In this document: piece after piece, positions 15,010-22,840 of the stretch
Layout of the letters: each line of letters opens with the position of its first letter
How positions within the stretch are numbered: the first letter of the stretch is position 1
From: an uncultured Lachnospiraceae bacterium
GTDB lineage: Bacteria > Bacillota > Clostridia > Lachnospirales > Lachnospiraceae
Direction: 5' to 3'
Length of the DNA stretch: 25,359 bases
NCBI GenBank assembly: GCA_902493385.1
Contig: CABUPO010000013.1
Location: forward strand, 1 to 25,359
Translations under genes and position numbers: made by a program
The notes under the pieces: generated by a model
Databases searched by the model: none
Seen by the model: the letters and a program-made list of their open reading frames with translations, nothing else
Told to the model about the DNA's origin: nothing

Positions 15010-16160
15010 GAGATCCACTATCGAAGGGTATTCGTGCCATACCGCCGTCAGGAATCAGGAAGTTTTTTGATATTGTAAGTGAGATGGAAGACGCTATTTC
15101 GCTTGGTGTTGGCGAGCCTGATTTTGATACTCCCTGGCATATAAGAGAGGAAGGAATATATTCTCTGGAGCAGGGACGTACGTTTTATACGTCTAATGCA
15201 GGTCTTAAAGAGCTTAAAGAAGAGATATGCAGATATCTGAAAAAAACGCAGAATTTAAAGTACAATGAGCATGAAGTGTTCATAACCGTAGGAGGAAGCG
15301 AGGCTATCGATATCGCCTTCAGGGCAATGCTTGATCCGGGCGATGAGGTTCTTATACCGCAGCCAAGCTATGTGTCATATGAGCCGTGTACTGTTCTGGC
15401 GGGAGGAAAGCCGGTTATAATTGAGCTTAAGGAAGAGAATGAATTCCGGCTTACAAAGGAAGAGCTTCTTAATGCGATAACCGATAAAACAAAGATACTT
15501 GTTCTTCCATTCCCTAATAATCCTACCGGCGCGATAATGGAAAAAGCAGATCTTATAGAGATAGCCGAGGTTGTTAAGGAAAAAGATATTTATGTGATGT
15601 CGGATGAGATATATTCAGAGCTTACATATTCAGGAAAGCATGTGTCTATTGCATCACTTCCTGGGATGAAGGAAAGAACAATACTTATTAACGGATTTTC
15701 AAAGGCGTATGCAATGACAGGGTGGAGGCTCGGATATGCGGCAGCGCCTGAGGTTATACTTGAGCAGATGCTTAAGATTCACCAGTTTGCAATAATGTGC
15801 GCGCCGACTACGAGTCAGTATGCGGCTGTCGAAGCGCTTCGTAACGGTGAAGCTGACGTTAAAAAAATGAGGGATTCATATAATCAGCGCAGAAGATTCC
15901 TTCTTAATGAATTTGAGAAAATAGGACTTGACTGCTTTACCCCGTACGGCGCCTTTTATGCATTTCCAAGCATTAAAAAGTTCGGAATGTCTTCGGATGA
16001 ATTTGCAGAAAGGCTTCTTAAAGAGCAGAAGGTTGCCGTAGTGCCGGGAACGGCGTTTGGAGCGTGTGGAGAGGGCTATCTTAGAATTTCATATGCATAT
16101 TCAATTGAGGACCTTAAGCTTGCCCTTGAGAGAATAGTTGCATTTATCAAAACATTATAG
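15006..16160 (+). CDS. PLP-dependent class I/II aminotransferase
   Basis: Transfers an amino group between an amino acid and a 2-oxo acid. The 384-residue fold-type I protein has the PLP-binding lysine K233 in the signature SKAYAMTGWRLGY, the NNPTG motif (171-175), Asp200 for the pyridine nitrogen, and a C-terminal Arg in LRISYA that binds the substrate carboxylate. It resembles the aspartate/aromatic aminotransferases AspC and PatA of Firmicutes, but substrate choice is uncertain. It overlaps the Lrp/AsnC gene by 4 nt, and its ATG is immediately ahead of that gene's stop. Confidence 0.94.
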   Translation: MRDPLSKGIRAIPPSGIRKFFDIVSEMEDAISLGVGEPDFDTPWHIREEGIYSLEQGRTFYTSNAGLKELKEEICRYLKKTQNLKYNEHEVFITVGGSEAIDIAFRAMLDPGDEVLIPQPSYVSYEPCTVLAGGKPVIIELKEENEFRLTKEELLNAITDKTKILVLPFPNNPTGAIMEKADLIEIAEVVKEKDIYVMSDEIYSELTYSGKHVSIASLPGMKERTILINGFSKAYAMTGWRLGYAAAPEVILEQMLKIHQFAIMCAPTTSQYAAVEALRNGEADVKKMRDSYNQRRRFLLNEFEKIGLDCFTPYGAFYAFPSIKKFGMSSDEFAERLLKEQKVAVVPGTAFGACGEGYLRISYAYSIEDLKLALERIVAFIKTL

Positions 16161-16175
16161 ATAATCGGAGCATGT

Positions 16176-16673
16176 ATGAATATTGTACTTTTAGAACCGG
16201 AAATACCGCAGAATACGGGTAATATAGGACGGACATGTGTTGCAACAGACACATGTCTTCATCTTATTGAGCCGCTGGGCTTTAAGATTAACGAGAAGGC
16301 TGTAAAAAAGGCAGGTCTGGATTACTGGAATGACTTGAAGGTTTTTACATATGTATCCTACAGTGATTTTCTTTCTAAGAATCCTGGCGCAAATATATAT
16401 ATGGCTACTACAAAGGCGCCCAGGACATATACGGACGTCTTATACAGCGAGAATGATTTTATTATGTTTGGAAAGGAAAGCGCAGGGATTCCTGAAGAGA
16501 TTTTAGTGGAAAATCAGGAAAAGTGCATAAGGATTCCGATGGTGAAAGATACGCGTTCGCTTAACCTGAGTAATTCTGTCGCTATTGTGTTATATGAAGC
16601 CTTAAGGCAGAATAATTTTGCGGGTATGAATACTAAAGGGCGTTTACACAGACTTAACTGGAAGGGAGAATGA
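16176..16673 (+). CDS. trmL: tRNA (cytidine/uridine-34 2'-O)-methyltransferase TrmL
   Basis: A SPOUT-class methyltransferase that adds a 2'-O-methyl group to the wobble base of certain leucine tRNAs using S-adenosylmethionine. At 165 residues it is the minimal SpoU domain typical of TrmL. Conserved blocks are the start MNIVLLEPEIPQNTGNIGR, the middle FGKESAGIPEEI and the knotted SAM site IPMVKDTRSLNLSNSVAIVLYEA. It lies 15 nt after the aminotransferase. Its last 30 nt run into the 3' end of the histidine kinase gene on the other strand. Confidence 0.96.
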   Translation: MNIVLLEPEIPQNTGNIGRTCVATDTCLHLIEPLGFKINEKAVKKAGLDYWNDLKVFTYVSYSDFLSKNPGANIYMATTKAPRTYTDVLYSENDFIMFGKESAGIPEEILVENQEKCIRIPMVKDTRSLNLSNSVAIVLYEALRQNNFAGMNTKGRLHRLNWKGE

Positions 16674-18047
16674 AAATTCCGAACCTATTTTGGGAGTGCT
16701 TGTCACGTTAATATGCTCGTCATGCGCTGAAATTATTTCTTTTACAATAGACAGGCCAAGGCCTGTCCCTTTTTTGTCTTTGCCTCTTGAAAGGTCGGTT
16801 TTGTAAAAACGGTCCCATATTTTTGAGAGGCTCTCCTTAGGGATTCCTATACCGTTATCTTTGACAGATACGAATGCTTTATCGCCTTTGATATAAGTCT
16901 TTATGCATATCGACGAGTTATTTGAGCTGAATTTTATAGCATTGTCGGACAGATTATACAGAACCTGTTCAATTTTATCTTTATCGGCATATACATATAT
17001 TTCAGGGAGGTCGAATATAAGCTTTATTGTGATATGTTTTTTTGTGCATATTCCTTCAAAGCTTGCGGCGGTCTGTTTGATTACTTTATTTATATCAAAT
17101 TCAACCGGATAAAGCGACATTCCTCTGTTATCAAAGCCTTCAAGCGTAAGAAGATTAGTCGTAAGCTTTGTAAGCCGTTCTGCTTCAAAGCGTATAATTT
17201 CAAGATATTTGTTATAATTATCCGGTTCAATAGTGCCGTCGAGCATTGCGTCGGTATATCCTTTAATTGATGTGAGCGGTGAACGAAAGTCATGTGAAAC
17301 ATTTGCAATAAATTCTTTCTGATACGCTTCGAGATTGCTGAGGTCTTTTCCCATATACATTATAGCGTCATATATACCGCGAAATTCATCATGGGAATTA
17401 ATTGTATACTCCGGTGAATAATCATGGTTGCTTAGCTTCCTTGCCGTTTTTAAAATTTTGTTAAGCGGTATTATTACGGACAGATAAATGAATATATATA
17501 ATATCGTTATAAATAATATCAAAACACAGACATACGGCCATAATGAGGAATTGACTGCATTGGCGCTTTTGTTTATCTTGTCCATATACTGAATGACTAT
17601 TATGTATCCCATAGCCGTCATATTGGAGTTGACAGGGTATGATACCGACATAAACGGTTCGTCTATATATCCTTCCAAAGTAACGTCTACTGAAAACATC
17701 TGAGAAAAAATATCCGTATCAAAATTATACAGAGAAGTCTTTGAATTACTGTCGGTATCATAAATTATTGTTCCGCCTATGTCAGCGGTAATTATTCTTA
17801 CAGACAGGTAATTTTTAATTGAATCAAATTTGGAGGAAAGATCAGGTTCTTTTATGTCATCTGCGTCATCTTCGGTAAATTCTACGGCAATCTGCCTTGC
17901 ACAGTTATACAGAATGTCTTTTTGTTCGCTGATAATTTTAGAAGTAATTAAGCGCAGACCACCCAGAGTCCATCCGAATAATATCAGAAGAACTGTTAAT
18001 ATATAAAATATTGAGAATTTAATTATCAGGCGGCGGCTGCCAAACAT
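16644..18047 (-). CDS. Sensor histidine kinase (two-component system)
   Basis: A 467-residue membrane kinase. It has TM1 (about 8-32), an extracytoplasmic sensor region of about 135 residues, TM2 (about 168-193) and a HAMP linker. The phospho-acceptor His252 lies in SHDFRSPLTSIKGY, where the more usual H-E/D-L/I-R-T/N-P is here HDFRSP. The ATP-binding domain shows the N box (LSDNAIKFS), G1 (DNGIGIP), the F box (WDRFYKTD) and G2 (GTGLGLSI). The partner response regulator is just upstream on the same strand, 18 nt away. The signal is unknown. Its 3' end overlaps trmL by 30 nt tail to tail and no terminator is visible. Confidence 0.95.
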   Translation of the reverse strand: MFGSRRLIIKFSIFYILTVLLILFGWTLGGLRLITSKIISEQKDILYNCARQIAVEFTEDDADDIKEPDLSSKFDSIKNYLSVRIITADIGGTIIYDTDSNSKTSLYNFDTDIFSQMFSVDVTLEGYIDEPFMSVSYPVNSNMTAMGYIIVIQYMDKINKSANAVNSSLWPYVCVLILFITILYIFIYLSVIIPLNKILKTARKLSNHDYSPEYTINSHDEFRGIYDAIMYMGKDLSNLEAYQKEFIANVSHDFRSPLTSIKGYTDAMLDGTIEPDNYNKYLEIIRFEAERLTKLTTNLLTLEGFDNRGMSLYPVEFDINKVIKQTAASFEGICTKKHITIKLIFDLPEIYVYADKDKIEQVLYNLSDNAIKFSSNNSSICIKTYIKGDKAFVSVKDNGIGIPKESLSKIWDRFYKTDLSRGKDKKGTGLGLSIVKEIISAHDEHINVTSTPKIGSEFSFSLPVKSV

Positions 18048-18065
18048 CTGCGTACACCTCGGTTA

Positions 18066-18782
18066 TTATAAAATACTTTTAACTTCAAAGCGGTATCCGA
18101 TTCCCCATACGGTAGAAATGCTCCAATATGAGTGGTCTTTGATTTTTTCTCTGAGCCTTTTAATATGTACGTCAACGGTACGTGTGTCAACTACATATTC
18201 GTATCCCCATATGTGGTCGAGAAGCTGTTCCCTGTTAAATACCTGATTAGGATGAGAAGCCAGAAAATATAACAGCTCCAGTTCTTTTGGGGGCATCTCG
18301 ACGTTTTTATTCTTATAGGTTACGCAGTAGTTTGAAAGGTTGATAATAAGGTCCGGATAGGATACGCATTTTTCATCTGACGCGGCGGCAGGCTGTGTCT
18401 GCGGCATTTGCGGCGTATATCTTCTCAGGACGGCCTTTACCCTTGCGACAAGCTCCTTGGAGTCAAAAGGCTTTATAATGTAATCGTCGGCGCCCAGCTC
18501 AAGTCCTAAAACGCGGTCGAATACTTCGCCCTTTGCCGATAGCATAATAATTGGAGTCATACTTTTTTTGCGGATTTCACGGCACACGTCATAGCCGTCA
18601 ATTCCAGGCAGCATTAAATCTAAAAGAATCAGGTGCGGATTATAATCCGAAAATTCCCTTAGAGCAGATTCTCCGTCATATACGATTTTTGTGTCAAAGC
18701 ATTCTTTTGTGAGATATAGTGATATGAGTTCAGCTATACTTGAATCATCATCAATAATAAGTATCCGCTGCTTTTCCGCCAT
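18066..18782 (-). CDS. OmpR-family response regulator
   Basis: A 238-residue DNA-binding regulator. The receiver domain (about 5-120) has the acidic pocket D11-D13, phospho-acceptor Asp55 in LLDLMLPG, Thr/Ser switch position in MLSAKGE, and Lys in IIKPFD. A Pro/Gln/Ala-rich linker (about 128-138) leads to a winged-helix trans_reg_C domain (about 145-235, with RTVDVHIKRLREKI). Ribosome site AGGAGGAAT precedes the ATG. It lies 12 nt after mutS2 and before its kinase, so the three are probably one transcript. Confidence 0.96.
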   Translation of the reverse strand: MAEKQRILIIDDDSSIAELISLYLTKECFDTKIVYDGESALREFSDYNPHLILLDLMLPGIDGYDVCREIRKKSMTPIIMLSAKGEVFDRVLGLELGADDYIIKPFDSKELVARVKAVLRRYTPQMPQTQPAAASDEKCVSYPDLIINLSNYCVTYKNKNVEMPPKELELLYFLASHPNQVFNREQLLDHIWGYEYVVDTRTVDVHIKRLREKIKDHSYWSISTVWGIGYRFEVKSIL

Positions 18783-18794
18783 TTTCTATTCCTC

Positions 18795-21152
18795 CTAATT
18801 CTTAAATTCTACTATGGTAACGCCCTGGTCTCCTTCGCCAAATTCGCCAATACGGTAGGATTTGACGTAGCTTACATGCTTTAAGTGGTCGTGTACGGCA
18901 CGCTTAAGCGCGCCCGTGCCGCGTCCATGTATAACCGTAACCTGCGACAGGTGTGAAAGATATGCGTCGTCCAGGTATTTATCTAAAAGCGTTACGGCTT
19001 CATAAGTTGTTTTGCCTATAAGGTTGATTTCCGTGCTTATATCGCGTGCTTTGGATAAATTATACGAAGAAGAGACTTTGTGCTGAATGTGCGGCTCCTC
19101 TTTTTTTGCAATAAGCGTTAAATCTTTAACAGATACGGAAGATGTAAGTATTCCCATCTGAACCTCAACATTACCTTTTTGGTCGGGCGGTGAAATAATC
19201 GTGCCGTCAAGTCCAAGAGACACGACATGTACGCTGTCGCCGGGACGTATACTGTCCGGAGATAATTTTTTATGAGGCTTTTTTTTCATTTCCCTTACAG
19301 TAAGAGCGCTGTCTCGGTCGTTTATTTTTTCTCTGAGAGAGGAGCGTTCCTTTTCCAGTTCAGATGCAGAACCGCTGTTTTGTATAAGCTGATTGTATTT
19401 TTTTACTGTGGAATCAGCATAATCCTTTGCTTCCTGTAAAATATCGCGTGCCTGTTCGTTAGCTCGTCTTAATATCTTATCTTTTGCCTTATCAATACGT
19501 TCGTTCTTTTCTTTCAGACGTTTTCTTAACCTTTCGGCTTCCGCGTGCGCTTCGGTTATCTCTGCTTTTTTCTTTTCGATGTCTAATCTTGCTGCTTCAA
19601 TATCGCCCAGAACGTCTTCAAAGCTTCTGTTGTCGTTATCTATCAGCCGTCCGGCTTCATCAATTATATGTTTAGGAAGACCAAGCCTTTTTGATATGGC
19701 AAACGCGTTGCTCTTGCCGGGAATGCCGATTAATAGATTGTATGTCGGTTTAAGTGTCTGAACGTCAAATTCGCAGCATGCGTTCTGCACGCCCTTTGTG
19801 TCTATTGCATACAGCTTAAGCTCACTGTAATGAGTGGTGGCAAATACGGTTACATTTCTTTTAAGCAGGTTATCCAGTATGGAAATTGCAAGCGCCGAGC
19901 CCTCTTCGGGGTCAGTTCCGGTACAAAGCTCGTCAAATAAAACAAGCGACTTTGAATCTGCCTTTTTTAATATGGATACAATATTAGTCATATGTGATGA
20001 AAATGTGCTTAAGCTTTGTTCAATGCTTTGTTCATCACCTATATCCGCATATACTTCATTAAATACTGAAAGCGAGGAATTATCAGAGGCAGGTATATGA
20101 AGCCCCGCTTGTCCCATTAGCGTAAAAAGCCCAACGGTCTTTAGCGTTACAGTTTTACCGCCTGTATTCGGACCGGTTATAATAAGGTGCTTAAAATTCT
20201 CGCCGGCATATACGTCTATCGGCACCACATTGTCCGAGGCTATAAGCGGGTGTCTTGCTTTTTTTAAATTAATCAGACCGTCAGTATTAAATAACGGTCT
20301 CGTCGCTTTCATTGAACGTGCAAGCTTGCCGCGTGCAAATATAAAATCTAATTCCGTTAGTGTGCTGTAATCGGATATTATAGCTTCGCATTCTGCAGCA
20401 GCCATAGCGCTCAGCTCTGCAAGTATACGTTCTATCTCTTCATTTTCTTTGCTTTCAAGCTCCTTTAATTCATTATTGAGCTTGACGACAGACATTGGTT
20501 CGATAAAAAGCGTTGAGCCTGCTTTTGACTGGTCGTGAATCATGCCTGGAAATGATGAGCGGGCTTCCTGACGCACGGGCAGGCAGTAGCGTCCGTTCCG
20601 CATAGTTATAAGCGCATCCTGCAGAAGATTCCTTGATGAGTTAAGTATGGAATTCAGCTGGTCATGTATGCGCGTATTTATGTTTTTCATGCCGCGCCGT
20701 ATATTTTTTAGAGCGCTGCTTGCATCATCGCTTATTTCTTCCTCGGAAATGATACACCGCGTTATATCTCTGTACAGATGTGTAAGAGGAACGAGCGAAT
20801 CAAACATTTTGGTAAGATTATCATCAAATTCTTTGTTGTAGGCAATGCACTCGGAGGAGCAGTTCAGTACGGAAGCAATTCCGAGAAGCTCTCCGGCGCC
20901 CAGCACCGAACCTACCTGAAGACGTAAAAAGGAAGCTGATATATCTTTAACGGATGAGAAATAAGGAGCTCCTTTTCTATAAATTCTTGTAAGCGCGTCG
21001 GATGTAAGCGTCTGTGCATTTTCTATATCAGACAAAGATGTCATAGGCAGAAGACGTCTGCATTTGTCTTTTCCGGGTGAGGATGCCGCGAATGAAACAA
21101 GTCTGTCTATTATTTTATTATATTCAAGAGTATTAAGAACTTTTTTATTCAT
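18795..21152 (-). CDS. mutS2: MutS2 ATPase/endonuclease (ribosome-collision rescue and recombination control)
   Basis: A 785-residue MutS2 protein. It lacks the MutS mismatch-recognition domain, so it is not a mismatch repair protein. In Bacillus MutS2 acts on collided ribosomes and on recombination intermediates. It has a core and clamp region (about 1-290) and an ABC-type ATPase with Walker A G327-T334 (GPNTGGKT), the Walker B aspartate/glutamate D407-E408, and STFSSHM as the signature. A long coiled coil (about 510-620) leads to a C-terminal Smr domain (about 705-785) with HGRGTGAL. The Smr N-terminal motif reads NLIGKT where the LDLRG/LDLHG form is usual, so nuclease activity is uncertain. 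Ribosome site AGGGGGAA and a near-consensus promoter lie upstream. Confidence 0.96.
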   Translation of the reverse strand: MNKKVLNTLEYNKIIDRLVSFAASSPGKDKCRRLLPMTSLSDIENAQTLTSDALTRIYRKGAPYFSSVKDISASFLRLQVGSVLGAGELLGIASVLNCSSECIAYNKEFDDNLTKMFDSLVPLTHLYRDITRCIISEEEISDDASSALKNIRRGMKNINTRIHDQLNSILNSSRNLLQDALITMRNGRYCLPVRQEARSSFPGMIHDQSKAGSTLFIEPMSVVKLNNELKELESKENEEIERILAELSAMAAAECEAIISDYSTLTELDFIFARGKLARSMKATRPLFNTDGLINLKKARHPLIASDNVVPIDVYAGENFKHLIITGPNTGGKTVTLKTVGLFTLMGQAGLHIPASDNSSLSVFNEVYADIGDEQSIEQSLSTFSSHMTNIVSILKKADSKSLVLFDELCTGTDPEEGSALAISILDNLLKRNVTVFATTHYSELKLYAIDTKGVQNACCEFDVQTLKPTYNLLIGIPGKSNAFAISKRLGLPKHIIDEAGRLIDNDNRSFEDVLGDIEAARLDIEKKKAEITEAHAEAERLRKRLKEKNERIDKAKDKILRRANEQARDILQEAKDYADSTVKKYNQLIQNSGSASELEKERSSLREKINDRDSALTVREMKKKPHKKLSPDSIRPGDSVHVVSLGLDGTIISPPDQKGNVEVQMGILTSSVSVKDLTLIAKKEEPHIQHKVSSSYNLSKARDISTEINLIGKTTYEAVTLLDKYLDDAYLSHLSQVTVIHGRGTGALKRAVHDHLKHVSYVKSYRIGEFGEGDQGVTIVEFKN

Positions 21153-21180
21153 ATATTAACTTCCCCCTAAAACTACCTTA

Positions 21181-21209
21181 ATTATAGAGTATATGCATAA
21201 ATGTTGCAA
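21181..21209 (-). promoter_or_regulatory. Sigma-A-type promoter for mutS2 and the two-component genes
   Basis: On the minus strand, TTGCAA (21204-21209) is the -35 box and TATAAT (21181-21186) the -10 box, with exactly 17 nt between them. It lies 28 nt upstream of the mutS2 ATG, and the ribosome site AGGGGGAA (21160-21167) falls between them. Confidence 0.75.
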
Positions 21210-21244
21210 TGAAATTAACTCCTTTCTAAAAAAACATTCATGAT

Positions 21245-21273
21245 TTATTCACAAGTGAGATATATAGTATAAT
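21245..21273 (+). promoter_or_regulatory. Candidate promoter for the HtrA-like gene
   Basis: A perfect -10 TATAAT (21268-21273) has TTATTC (21245-21250) at 17 nt spacing as a weak -35. It is divergent from the mutS2 promoter, about 36 nt away, so both genes share one 162-nt control region. Confidence 0.5.
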
Positions 21274-21314
21274 ATGGATTAAGTATTAAGTATACAATGT
21301 GTTGGAGGATATAT

Positions 21315-22562
21315 ATGGAGGATGAAGGTTACAGGTTTATCGAGGAGAAGGTCACTCATAAAAAGCCTAAAAAAACATTCAGATATATAAAAAAAATTGC
21401 ATTTATAGCAGCGGGAGCAGCATTGTTTGGTATTGTGGCAGCAGTTTTCTTTAATTTGACCGGAAATGTGTTGAAAAGAGACGGTACGGTTACGGATAAT
21501 ACAGATAAAACGCAGATTCATGTACAGACTCCAAAGGAGACGCCGAAGGCGGGAACTTCAGGCAACACTTCTTCTGATAATGCAAAAAAAGAGCAGGGAA
21601 TAACTTTATATACAGAAAAATATAAGAATATAGCTTTGTTTTGTAAAAGCTATGAGAATATGATTGTTACTGTATCGGAGCAGGTTGAGGAATACGATTA
21701 TTTTTCCAACCCGGTAATAGAGACGTCGTTAAGAAGCGGGCTGATTATTAAAAAAAGTCCTGAGAGAATCTATATACTTACAACGGGACAGCTTGATATG
21801 CAGAATGAATACCGAATTTATCTTGGAGATAATGTACAGATTAAAGCTGTTCAGGAGGCTTCGGATAAAAATACAGGGCTTTTGGTATTATCGGCGGATA
21901 TATCGGGACTTAATAATAACGTAAAGAGTAGTATGAGAGAAGCTGTTATTAACAAAGACAGCCCTATCAACATAGGGGACACTGTATACGCAATCGGTAA
22001 TCCCAGAGAAGATATGTACTCAATATCGTATGGATATGTGTGTTCAAATGCGAAAGATAATTATATGACTGACGGATATATGGCTTCGTATAAAACGGAT
22101 ATGATTGTATCTGATAATAGTCTTGGATTTGTTATTAACTCTGACGGAGTGGTGATTGGTATTGTATCGGACAAGCTTGGACAATCCTATACCGACCTGG
22201 GAACGCTTTTTGGAATTGCCGAGCTGCGAAAAACGATAGATATGCTTATGAACAGCAGAGAGCGGGTATATGCCGGAATAACGGCCCATAATGTAAACGA
22301 TGAATATCTTGCGCTGTATGGTCTGAAGAACGGAATATATATTGCGGATATTGCGGTATCTTCTCCGGCGCTTGACGCTGATGTTTCCGTTGGAGATGTT
22401 ATTATTTCTATTGACGGCAGACCGATTAGCTCTGTAAGAGAGTATGTAGATATATTGTCAGAATATAATGCAGGCGACAGCATCAATATAGAGCGTTACA
22501 GAGAACGGGCCCGTAATAATAAAATTAAGACCGTGAGCCTTGTGCTTGGAAAAATCGAGTGA
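21315..22562 (+). CDS. Membrane-anchored HtrA/S1C-like protein with PDZ domain, probably catalytically inactive
   Basis: A 415-residue protein with the HtrA plan: a basic cytoplasmic start, one transmembrane anchor (about 28-47), a low-complexity linker (50-85), a trypsin-like fold (about 100-300) and a C-terminal PDZ domain (about 320-412, with DADVSVGDVIISIDG). The active-site motifs are degraded. The TNNHV block that carries the catalytic His reads TTGQL (Gln159), the Asp block reads NTGLLVL (Thr187), and GNSGGPL reads DNSLGFV, so Ser269 remains but the oxyanion glycine does not. It therefore looks like a pseudoprotease that may bind peptides. Start ATG 21315 is chosen for its TTGGAGGA ribosome site; an in-frame ATG at 21297 has no such site. 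It is divergent from mutS2. Confidence 0.8.
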   Translation: MEDEGYRFIEEKVTHKKPKKTFRYIKKIAFIAAGAALFGIVAAVFFNLTGNVLKRDGTVTDNTDKTQIHVQTPKETPKAGTSGNTSSDNAKKEQGITLYTEKYKNIALFCKSYENMIVTVSEQVEEYDYFSNPVIETSLRSGLIIKKSPERIYILTTGQLDMQNEYRIYLGDNVQIKAVQEASDKNTGLLVLSADISGLNNNVKSSMREAVINKDSPINIGDTVYAIGNPREDMYSISYGYVCSNAKDNYMTDGYMASYKTDMIVSDNSLGFVINSDGVVIGIVSDKLGQSYTDLGTLFGIAELRKTIDMLMNSRERVYAGITAHNVNDEYLALYGLKNGIYIADIAVSSPALDADVSVGDVIISIDGRPISSVREYVDILSEYNAGDSINIERYRERARNNKIKTVSLVLGKIE

Positions 22563-22581
22563 CTATGCTATCATGTAATGA

Positions 22582-22632
22582 GCGCAAAGAGAAAACAAGC
22601 GACTGCGAAGCAGGCATTTGTTTTCTCTGCGC
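22582..22632. repeat. Long imperfect hairpin
   Basis: GCGC + AGAGAAAACAA (22582-22585 and 22588-22598) pairs with TTGTTTTCTCT + GCGC (22618-22632), with a 2-nt bulge. The loop contains a second small stem, CTGC-GAA-GCAG (22603-22613). It starts 19 nt after the stop of the HtrA-like gene. Confidence 0.7.
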
Positions 22633-22647
22633 CATTAACGAGCAAAC

Positions 22648-22665
22648 TCTCTGCGTAAGCAGAGA
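22648..22665. repeat. Compact hairpin with GTAA tetraloop
   Basis: TCTCTGC (22648-22654) and GCAGAGA (22659-22665) pair perfectly around GTAA, a GNRA-type tetraloop that is unusually stable in RNA. The flanking GCAAACTC (22642-22649) is complementary to GAGTTTGC in copies 1 and 4 of the following tandem repeat. Confidence 0.65.
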
Positions 22666-22669
22666 AGGG

Positions 22670-22826
22670 AGCGCTGAAAGCGCGAGTTTGCGAGTATAAG
22701 AGCTAAAAGAAGCGCTGAAAGCGCGGGTTTGCGAGTATAAGAGCTAAAAGAAGCGCTGAAAGCGCGGGTTTGCAAGCGCAAGAGGCAAAGGGAGCGCTGA
22801 AAGCGCGAGTTTGCGAGTATAACGGG
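22670..22826 (+). repeat. 41-bp tandem repeat, four copies (last one partial)
   Basis: Copies are at 22670-22710, 22711-22751, 22752-22792 and 22793-22826. Each starts with the palindrome AGCGCTGAAAGCGC, a stem GCGCT/AGCGC closed by a GAA triloop, then GAGTTTGCGAGTATAA or a close variant. Copies 1 and 2 differ at one position. Copy 3 diverges in its second half. Copy 4 is cut at the yhaM ribosome site. Direct repeats without spacers exclude a CRISPR array. Confidence 0.88.
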
Positions 22827-22840
22827 AGGTCGTATTATTT

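Larger units (their letters stand above)
22563..22840. other. Hairpin-rich non-coding region upstream of yhaM
   Basis: This 278-nt gap between two same-strand genes contains no plausible gene. It holds, in order, a large hairpin (22582-22632), a compact hairpin (22648-22665), four copies of a 41-bp tandem repeat (22670-22826) and then the yhaM ribosome site GGGAGGT (22824-22830). The repeat unit is not a multiple of three, which argues against coding. No T-run follows the stems, so they are not standard terminators. Confidence 0.75.

Noticed and set aside
21291..21298. Sporulation sigma-E-like -10 box (TATACAAT) ahead of the HtrA-like gene
   Set aside because: Transcription from it would begin at or after the ribosome site, leaving no usable leader.
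22582..22632. Intrinsic terminator for the HtrA-like gene
   Set aside because: The stem is long but no T-run follows on either strand. It could still be a Rho-dependent or structural element.
22670..22826. Tandem repeats as a CRISPR array
   Set aside because: The 41-bp copies follow each other directly without unique spacers, and no cas genes are present.
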